NCBI GenBank assembly: GCA_037039685.1
Contig: JAWNGF010000004.1
Span: forward strand, 3,410,001-3,474,000
DNA from: Ceratobasidium sp. AG-K
Taxonomy: Eukaryota > Basidiomycota > Agaricomycetes > Cantharellales > Ceratobasidiaceae
DNA: 64,000 nt
Direction: 5' to 3'
The notes beneath the pieces were generated by a model. The model was not told where the DNA came from and did no database searches. It saw only the letters and a program-made list of their open reading frames with translations. The stretch's first letter is position 1. Each line of letters starts with the position of its first letter. This document shows, one piece after another, positions 56,270 through 64,000 of this stretch. A program made the position numbers and the translations under genes.

Positions 56270-59200
56270 CTAGATACTATTCCTCCTCAAACTCCGCCCT
56301 TTAGACTTTCGTCCGGCTGCACCCAGTCCGTGTATCTCGTCTCCGCTCGTAACTAGCCTAGATGGGAGCTGATTCTCCTGGTCCCACTGGTCGAGCATCT
56401 CGACAGCCGCAGAGTAGCCGACCTTGTAGATCTCGTCGTACCGGCCGAATTGCAGTGTTCCATACTGGGTGAGATGAAAGGGTGCAAGGGTCAATTGAAG
56501 CTCTACCCACGGGCGTGTACGTTACCTCGTGCACCGGCATTTGCATATAAAAGCATCCAGGAGTAATCTTGGCCTCTTCCAGGGTCGGGATACTCGATAC
56601 ACTGTGAAGCTCGTGAAGATTTGTGCGATGGAATAGAGATAGAACGTACTATGTAAGCCGCCCTTGGATATCCGTAATGTCCGGGATGTTTCGCGTCGAA
56701 CTGAATGGGTTCCATCGATTCAAGACGACCCACCAGCCCGATACTGTGTCACCATAGTTGCGAGGAGAGTTGTCGTACAGCTAGGGGCCAAATTGAGTTT
56801 CATGATGTCATGCGGGAATACGGGCGTACCGATCCTACGTCAACGGCGAACACGATGCTCGCGCCATGCGAGAACATAGTTGATACAGGCAAGTTGTCGA
56901 CTGTAACGGGTCAGCCCGCGCATACGCCCATAATTCACGCAACTCACCGTATCCACCATCCACCAACATGTCACCATTATCACATAACGGAGGAAGTAAC
57001 CCGACCAAGGTCATGGATGCACCTATCACGGAATAGATTCAGACCCATCACCACATGAAGCGCAGAAACAACTCACGGATGTACCTCCATGCATACCCAG
57101 TATCGTGCACGTCCATCCGAGAAGTAATGATGTTCGTCGTATTGCAAAAGAACGGGAGCCACATGTCCTCGATATGGAGATTTGAAAACGCCTGTTGCAC
57201 GGTCATGAGATTTTACGTGAAAGATGTGAGCTGATGTTTACCTTGTAAATCGAACGATTGAAAAAGTGCCCGGTGGTGTACGCCACAACAGGCCAAGTAA
57301 TGTCCGACAAAAGTCTCCAGAAACTCGACATGCGTCCGCTAAACTGTCTAGCCCGGATGCTGCTCGACAGGATGTCGCCCTCGCGCGCATATAATCCGCC
57401 GATAAAGGAGCCAATGCTTGTTCCACCAATATGGTCGATCGGAATACCCCTATCCTCAAGCGCTCGTATGACGCCCTGATGAGTGATTTAAATGAGTGTT
57501 CTAATGTCAAAAAGGTTATACTTACCAAGTGTGCAATCCCCCTGGCGCCTCCGCCACCGAGCACCAGGCCGACGGATTTCCCGCAAAGTCGGCGAGCAAG
57601 GCGCGCAAAGTCGCTGAAGTGTTTTGGACGGTTGGGTCGCGTGTTGGCTTGCGAACGAGTATACTTTTGAATTTCGAGTTGTACTTTGTTCTTGATCTTG
57701 TTGAATGCAATGATTGCTGCTGGGTCCGTCTCGCGCATTTCTTGGACCTCGGGTTGAATCAGCCCCTAGATTGATTGTGAGATATATGCGTCATTTAGTT
57801 TCAAAGTGGGCGCACTGGTAGTTCAACGTGGGTGTGTCCATGAATCCAAGGCCGATTCTACAGAAATGTTAGCTCCGGCGCTGGGAAATACCGGCGTACC
57901 TACTTTCAACCACTCGCGAGTAGAACCAGGAGCAATATTCTTGTTAGGGTGAAGCAGTACTAGCTCTCGCCTCGCAGTGGTTTTGGTACTCATCAGCAGC
58001 CGTTCATATTCTCCCAGAGCAGGGTCATCGCCCATGCCGATAACCATGATACTATCAGCCTATATGCCTTGTCAATGGCGCATCCCATCGTCAATATTGA
58101 AGGCACTCGCCTGTCGGATGCACGTCTGCGTCCAGGGCGATCCTACAGGGGTATCTGCGACATACAGCACCATTCGATACCGCTGTTCCTGTTCAGCGAG
58201 CCACCCGGCGGCCTTGAGCTTCCCAAGTTTTGTAAACGCGTGTCGTCCGAGGTGTCGTGTGACAGACGCCTGAGTGAGAAAAGATGTAGGGGCGCCCATG
58301 TCTTCCAACGCCGCCTGCAGCTTGGTTGCAAACACCACGATAGGAACGTCCCTTGACGAGGGGAGAATGCATACAGTTTGAGGTTCGGATTATTTCGGCC
58401 AAGTTCTTTCGATCCCGGTTGCTGTCGAGGAGTAATCGCGGCATGATCGACTTGGTTTCGAACTCGGGAGGCGATCATTCGTAGAAGTCTGAATAGACGG
58501 GGCCTGTCAGGGGCACACCAACAGCTGAACTTATTGTATTGGGACTTACTGAACAGTCGTTTGAGGGTGTCTGAGGCGCGTCACAGGCCACGAGGTGAGC
58601 TGCGCATGTATCAAGTTGACAAGTGCACGTACCGAATAGAAATTGCATTGAATAACGACATGGGCATGCGAGCAAGCTCCGTATCGCGGATCGCGTGAAG
58701 CGTCGTCCGTCTCGGAGAACTGGTGATGACATCAAGTTCTCCCACAGTATCCCCTTGCCCGTACTCTGCAACAATGTTCACTCCACTATCTTCTCCCTCG
58801 GTCAATGCACGCAATCGGCCGTTCAAAACCATGTAGAAGCTGTCGCTTGCCTCGTCTGGTCTCCATAGTACTTGTCCCGCGTCGACTTGCTGCCAGTCCA
58901 GAGAGGCATCAATTTGTAGTACTAGTACGTTAACCGTTAGCAAATCTCCCCATGACGAAAAACAAAACAAAACCCTATACTTACCAAGTGGGGAAAGCAA
59001 TGAGATTAATCGTTTTGCCAGGGTCAATAGCACGATAGGGCGTCGCTCCAGTAGTCGTTCAAGAGCATGAGATGGAAGGAATCCAACATAGGTGTCGGTC
59101 TTTGCTCGTATGTCGACATAGGATGGTGTCCCGGAAAGCGATGCTAACGCACACTGTAAGCTTACCGCCAGCGTGCCAAGTTAACGGCTTACCGAGATAC

Positions 59201-61924
59201 CCGGCAATGCCGCCAGTCTTCACAGTGAACAGATGCTTAGATGGCTTCGACTGGGACGTGCGTCCTAGATGATAATTCGAGCCGACGTTTGAGAGTTCCG
59301 ATCTATCCTGCCCGCTGGGGCGAATTTTCAGCTCAGGGCGGGTAGATTTCTTCCGTTTCGGGTTTAATGAGGCCATGGCCACACCTCCAGGCGCATTGGT
59401 AGATTTGCTGATACCAGGTTCTTCCTGCGGGACAGAAACATCCAAGAAACCGTCAATGACGTAGAAGAGCCCTGAATGATATGGATGAGTAATAGCTCCT
59501 TGAGCCAACGAGGAGACCTACCAGCGTTCCTCTCGCCGGCTCGGACAAGTGTACTGCCGGCCGAATAGAACAAGATCTCGACGTCATTATCCAATCCACT
59601 AAGGCTCATGGGCCCTCCTGCACCCGTCAGGCTAGTCACACTCGATGCATCGTCTTGGGATTGAAGATAACTCAGGTTGCTAAACGCGCTCCCAAACATC
59701 GCGGTGTTCCGCAACGCGCTTCTACTGGAAGGCGTCACAGAAGCTGATGACGCAAATAGACTCTTTTGTGTCGTAGGCCTTGTCGGTGAAAGGGGCGGGC
59801 TAGCGCCAACAGATTCAGAGTTGGATAAGGGGGGTTGGAGAAGACCAATGGATTTAGCAATGCTCGACATGACCTCGTCACGAAGATCAAAGTCCTGAGC
59901 GGTAGCAGCCTGAGGTGCCTGAGCCCCTTCATTCGCATGCGTGGTTGAAGATACGCTGCGTCTTCTGGCATCACCAACTCGATTCTTCGCGTATGAAACG
60001 GCCCGACTCGCTGGACCTGGACGATAGGTATTCGAATCGGATAGTTGCCCAGCCATGGTGTGCAAATCGCCCGCTTGAATGTTGGAACGGGAGGGATGCA
60101 GAGATTTAAATGGAGTGTCTGGTGAGTTTGTCAGGCTGGTTTGTTTTTGTCCCTGGGCCGATGGTACACGACTAGTGGAGGCGGAGGATACGCTGTGAGG
60201 TGTAGTGCTTTGGTTTGGTATGCTGAATCTCGCCCGAGTCCGAGTATTCTCTGGTGTCCGGGCTGGTAGAGGCATCTTGATGTTTGAGCTTCCACCTGTG
60301 ACGGTACCAGACCCAACGCTCGATCCACGGTGATGAACACGGTTCCCAAAATAATCGTCAGAATCCTCGACGGTATCGTCTTCGGTTTGATTGGCTTGCT
60401 CGTCGTCGTCGTCAGCATGAGGTATGGTAGCGAAACGCTGGCGTAAACGTTGCATTCCGCCGCCCGAGTAGAATTCGTTTGGTAGCGGGTGACAGGCCAG
60501 GTCGTTGATCGACTTTTCCGTGCGTAGAAGCTCAACCGTTAGTCCAAGGTACTTGTGCATCGCGTTAAACGTCACTCGAGAAAAGCGAGTTAGAATCACT
60601 GTGAATGTAGGCCTTCGTTAGTTACGTGCAAACAAATGTAAAAAAAAAAAAACTCACCTTGCACAATATGCGCACTGGCCTTGGGAAACTTTTGGGTCAA
60701 GCGCCTGAAGGCCTCAGCGGGGATCACAGCCAATGTCGTGTCCACCGTAGCCCGTGCGATTGTCCCCTGGCGCATCGGTTGCGACGAATATCCATGTTCG
60801 CTTGCAGCCCCGGTTGAATATTCGTATCCTTCCGGTGCTTCGCTCGCAGCCGGGGTACGTACGCCACGACTCAAACTGACCGACCGCTCAGAGCCTGGTG
60901 TGATGATTCCCGCCAATGGAGTGGTCCGAACGGGCGACATGGTGAATCGTGGGTCGTTTGTGACTGGCAGTGCCGTCGACCCAGAAGATGACAGGGACGA
61001 CCTACGTAGGATCGGTCGCGAACTGGATGAACTTGTGCTGCTCACTAAGTCCAAATGGGAAACGTCCCCATTCGCTCTTTCGTGAGATTGGGGACTTTGT
61101 TCTCCCGAGGTGGTTTCTTGCCAGCTAATTCGAACATCTTCAGTGAACAGGCTCAAAATTGTGAACAAGCTGGAGAGCGTTCCGCCCGGTCCGACTTCAT
61201 TCAAGAGTTGATATCCGCCTTGTTCGTCGTCCCAAGAGTCAGGATGGCGCCCAGTCTCGGTAAATACTTGAACATGCCCGTCTACAACGCAGTAGAACGA
61301 TAAATCTTGGTCAAGAGCGAGGGTGTCCCCAGCAATAAGACGACGGGTTTGAAGATGACGCGCGAGCTCATGGAATACTGGTTTCTCGAGAAAACCAAAA
61401 ACACGGATTGCCTGGAGAAACTCGTCGAGATAGTTGCTAAACCTAGGAGCAGAAGAGTCATCGGCTGCGGCAGCAATGTCGGGATGTAGAGATGTGGTAT
61501 TCGGTTTATCCAAAGGGACTTCTTTCAGCGTTGCGTATGCGTTAAGATAACGGTAGCGAATATAATAAGATAGTGCGATGGCGGACACGATGCTAATTCC
61601 CAGGAGGGAGTAGAAGTTTAGCTAGAGGTGGAAAGGCAAATACATAAAAACGAAAGCCACCCGGGAAATTTCAACCTACTCACCTGCAAAGTCAACGAAT
61701 ACGATAACACCGCGTATATAAATGTCGGTATTTTTATGGTAACAAAAGCCACAAGGGTTTTGGCCCAGGTCAAGGTCCACACTGGTGCAGATGTGAGTGG
61801 ACTCTATTATGTTGTCTCCGTAGTCATATTTACCAAATACAGAGAAGAACGCAGCCACCAGCGAAACCAGTGGATGCAAGTCTCGTCGCAAAGACTCATC
61901 CCCAGCGGTCGTTTCGCCGTTCAT
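56270..61924 (-). CDS. NTE1: Lysophospholipase NTE1 (neuropathy target esterase family)
   Basis: ER-membrane serine esterase that deacylates phosphatidylcholine to glycerophosphocholine. ATG 61924 ([18 protein letters not shown]) leads to transmembrane segments: one in [12 protein letters not shown] with [20 protein letters not shown], and [20 protein letters not shown]. Cyclic-nucleotide-binding domains follow: [20 protein letters not shown] near 61400, [14 protein letters not shown] near 59480, and [20 protein letters not shown] near 58740. Long Ser/Pro-rich linkers separate them. The patatin domain shows oxyanion [15 protein letters not shown], nucleophile in [17 protein letters not shown] (GTSIG) and catalytic Asp in [14 protein letters not shown]. 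It ends GRSLRRNSI at TAG 56270. Around 20 exons, about 1,500 residues, as in other fungal NTE1. One intron at about 60640 contains a 12-A run. The N-terminal intron (61846 region) is placed by frame. Confidence 0.93.
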
Positions 61925-62369
61925 GATACGGTTTATAGCGTGGGAGACGGAATCAAGGCGTGGTTGGGTACAAGCCTCATTCGAGTGTTCAGGACAGAAT
62001 GAGGTCACAGAAAGACTAAGCGAGTGTGCTTATGTAATAAGCAGGTGATTTTCTGGTTTTGTGGAATCAACGTCATTTCCTACTTCAAGGTAGGACACAA
62101 GATCTAGTTACAAACGAATTGAAAATACAAAGTCTCCAATGCCCATCAGTTTTCCGTTCTACGAACCGTCGACCAGGCGGGTTCTGTAATGGACAGCGTC
62201 CCAGGAAAGCCGGCGTCTCGTGCTTCATACGAGCACAAGGCTCGTCAGCGGTGTGGTTTGACATCATTTGGGCGCAGACAAATGTAGAGCAACAATGGGT
62301 AGAGTGGTGGAATCGAGATGATAAGTTACGTGAAAATTGAATGTATAGATTATCTGTACCAACGAACAC
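61925..62369. other. Intergenic region, NTE1 promoter
   Basis: 445 bp between the NTE1 start and the EMI1 stop. No supported gene. Confidence 0.35.
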
Positions 62370-62916
62370 TCAAGCCGTCGTGTTTTCAGGTACTGGATCT
62401 GGCGACAACATAGGTGGTGGAGGAAAATTCTGTAAAGGCTCACTGTAATACCGATATTAGATTGGTTGGCATCCTCTAGAGCGGCGATCACTTCACAATA
62501 GGTACACACCTTCTCATCTCCCAAACATCCTCGCTGCTCCGACCTACTCTCCGTGAAGCCCACCATTCGGCTCGTCTTCGAATCCAGGCCTTGCGCCGCT
62601 CCTCGGCGCCAAGCGTCTTGATGCTTAGACAAAATTTGAATTCCGCAAACTTGGGCGCGCAAACCGACAAGGTCCCATGTCTGTACATGGATTTGAACTG
62701 CGGGCCCAGAGCTATCATACACAGATTAGTAAACGAGAAAGGTCAGACATCGAGAATAACCAAGTTCTAACCATGGCAGCGAAAAAACTCGTCAAGATGG
62801 GACATGCATGTTGGGATGTCTTCAGTTTTAGGATACTCGGCAGATAATCGCGCTTCTTCTTGCGCTAACGCGGCAGAGAACGATCGCGCGCCATCGTCAG
62901 TTGATGCGGTCGACAT
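62370..62916 (-). CDS. EMI1: Emi1-like (DUF3128) small mitochondrial protein
   Basis: Early meiotic induction protein 1 family; the yeast protein is needed for IME1 induction and affects mitochondrial morphology. About 148 residues in three exons, ATG 62916 (MSTASTDDGARSFSAALAQE) to TGA 62370. The core is CMSHLDEFFRCHALGPQFKS, MYRHGTLSVCAPKFAEFKFC and SIKTLGAEERRKAWIRRRAE, carrying the CX9C/CX13C-like cysteine pairs of the family; these are CHCH-like twin cysteines expected to form disulfides in the intermembrane space. It ends MLSPDPVPENTTA. Family assignment rests on cysteine spacing and the R-A-W-IRRRAE helix; function in this organism is inferred. Confidence 0.82.
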
Positions 62917-64000
62917 GAAGGAGCTTGGCGGCTAAATGAACCGCGGAACCAACAGCAAGCGCCCATTCACATGAGACCAAACCCGTTGGTTCAAGTCGCG
63001 CTGATGGGTAGATGCGTCTGCACCATGGCAAGTCCATTATCTTGACGGTGGTCACCCTCAATGTATTCAATATTGATACTTACGGTGCACTGATACAATG
63101 CGATCAAATTCTATGCACCCCAGAGACATGGGATTCAGACGGGAAGCCTCCCAAGGAGCATGTGCCACCCACCGGCTGAATAACTACTGAGCCCAGGGAG
63201 TAAACCAAGGAAAGCCACTCGGTTTGTGTCGCTATGTGTCCGTGGGAACGCATCGATGATGCTACCCGAAGCTAGAATAGTCTTGTATTAGCTTCTACCA
63301 TCTTTGGAACCGCACTGAAGGCAGCGCATCCCCTACCATAGGCGATAATTTCGTATCGATCGCCGCTCTTATCGTTATAGTACTCGATCCGCGAGATCCA
63401 AATAGGTTTCTGGATTACAAGCTCCTCAAGGTTAAACTCAACAACGATAGATATGACACGACGTGAGTTTGAATTTTTTATCATTCTCGCTGCACGTACT
63501 ACTGTACGAACGCACATATTTTTTCGCAATCATCGTTGATGGGATCGATTATGATGGCCAGCCTCCATAGCACGAGACTCCTCTCGCCGCTGCAAGACAT
63601 TATCGATGCTATGGACGCTTCAGACCTACGATGACAATTGTTGAAATAACCCCTAACTAACGCATACAGGCAACACAGCGTTCTCCTGATTGACACGTGC
63701 GGCGCGGCATCCCTCGTGGCATTCGTATTATCCGATTCCCAAGAGCAGATTAAGTATACGACCATATAGAGGGACTTACGTGCCATCCAAACTTGCTCGT
63801 GGCTCGCGTTCGTCCTCGACAGATGGCAGACCAGTGTCCTCCTATTCCCGCATTCGAGCTCTGTATAGATGACGGCGGCATGATCTCGCACACCCCCTTC
63901 CGTCGACTAGTGTACCAGCTCAACGACACAGGATCACTGGACCATACGCGCTTTGACGCCCGTTAGCTGATAGAGTACAAGGGCTCGATCATGTTCGTTA
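62917..64000. other. Right-end region with one possible exon
   Basis: About 1.1 kb. A minus-strand frame at 63272-63529 contains VEFNLEELVIQKPIWISRIE and a following EIIAYGRGCAAFSAVPKMVE, which reads like protein but matches no family I know and lacks visible partners. A second frame at 63499-63891 has no motif. A gene may continue past the window edge. Confidence 0.25.

Overview
This window looks like nuclear DNA of a filamentous basidiomycete, probably an Agaricomycete. That is inference: a Ceratobasidiaceae/Rhizoctonia-like fungus would fit, but no species marker was read. Support comes from genes cut into many small exons by 45-60 nt GT-AG introns, fungal families (cyanase, CFEM protein, Dap1, Ltv1, Emi1, Nte1, ERG26-type dehydrogenase), a spliced tRNA-His, and Ser/Pro-rich disordered proteins. 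Coding exons were joined by hand from reading frame, splice sites and family motifs, so gene spans include introns.

Layout. 0.6-3.0 kb (-): a two-Myb Tay1/Teb1-type telomere-binding protein. 5.5-16.6 kb: a dense housekeeping block with RPB6 (+), myosin regulatory light chain (-), the Ski2 RNA helicase (+), the Fcp1 RNA polymerase II CTD phosphatase only 40 bp further (+), and an R3HCC1-like RNA-binding protein (+). 17.1-18.3 kb (-): a broken APH-type kinase. 19.2-25.0 kb: PI-phospholipase C (+), cyanase (-), tRNA-His (-) and a PITSLRE/CDK11-type kinase (+). 25.1-34.0 kb: ORC4 with a very long N-terminal extension (-), Dap1 (-), a single-pass membrane protein (-) and an ERG26-like sterol dehydrogenase (+). 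34.0-37.0 kb is gene-poor. 37.0-37.7 kb (+) holds a tiny stand-alone dsRNA-binding-domain gene in eight exons. 38.2-40.3 kb (-): LTV1. 40.3-42.9 kb is gene-poor. 42.9-43.8 kb (+): a CFEM-like GPI-anchored protein.

44.1-51.3 kb is the most dynamic stretch: a tandem family of F-box-like/LRR-type genes (two intact, one broken, two fragments), each facing a divergent copy of a mitochondrial ribosomal protein-like gene. Only the rightmost mL40-like copy is intact. 51.7-55.4 kb holds two disordered proteins (-), 56.3-61.9 kb (-) the lysophospholipase NTE1 with cyclic-nucleotide-binding domains, and 62.4-62.9 kb (-) an Emi1/DUF3128 mitochondrial small protein.

Themes: RNA metabolism (RPB6, Fcp1, Ski2, CDK11, the R3HCC1-like protein, the dsRBD mini-protein), chromosome maintenance (Tay1-like, ORC4), lipid and sterol chemistry (PLC, ERG26, Dap1, NTE1) and ribosome assembly (LTV1, mL40-like). 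No CRISPR array, transposase or viral gene was recognised. Several well-conserved genes need one-base corrections to read through (about 6552, 7850, 7882, 17553, 52540). This points either to residual assembly indels or to genuine decay, and should be settled before the genes are called broken.
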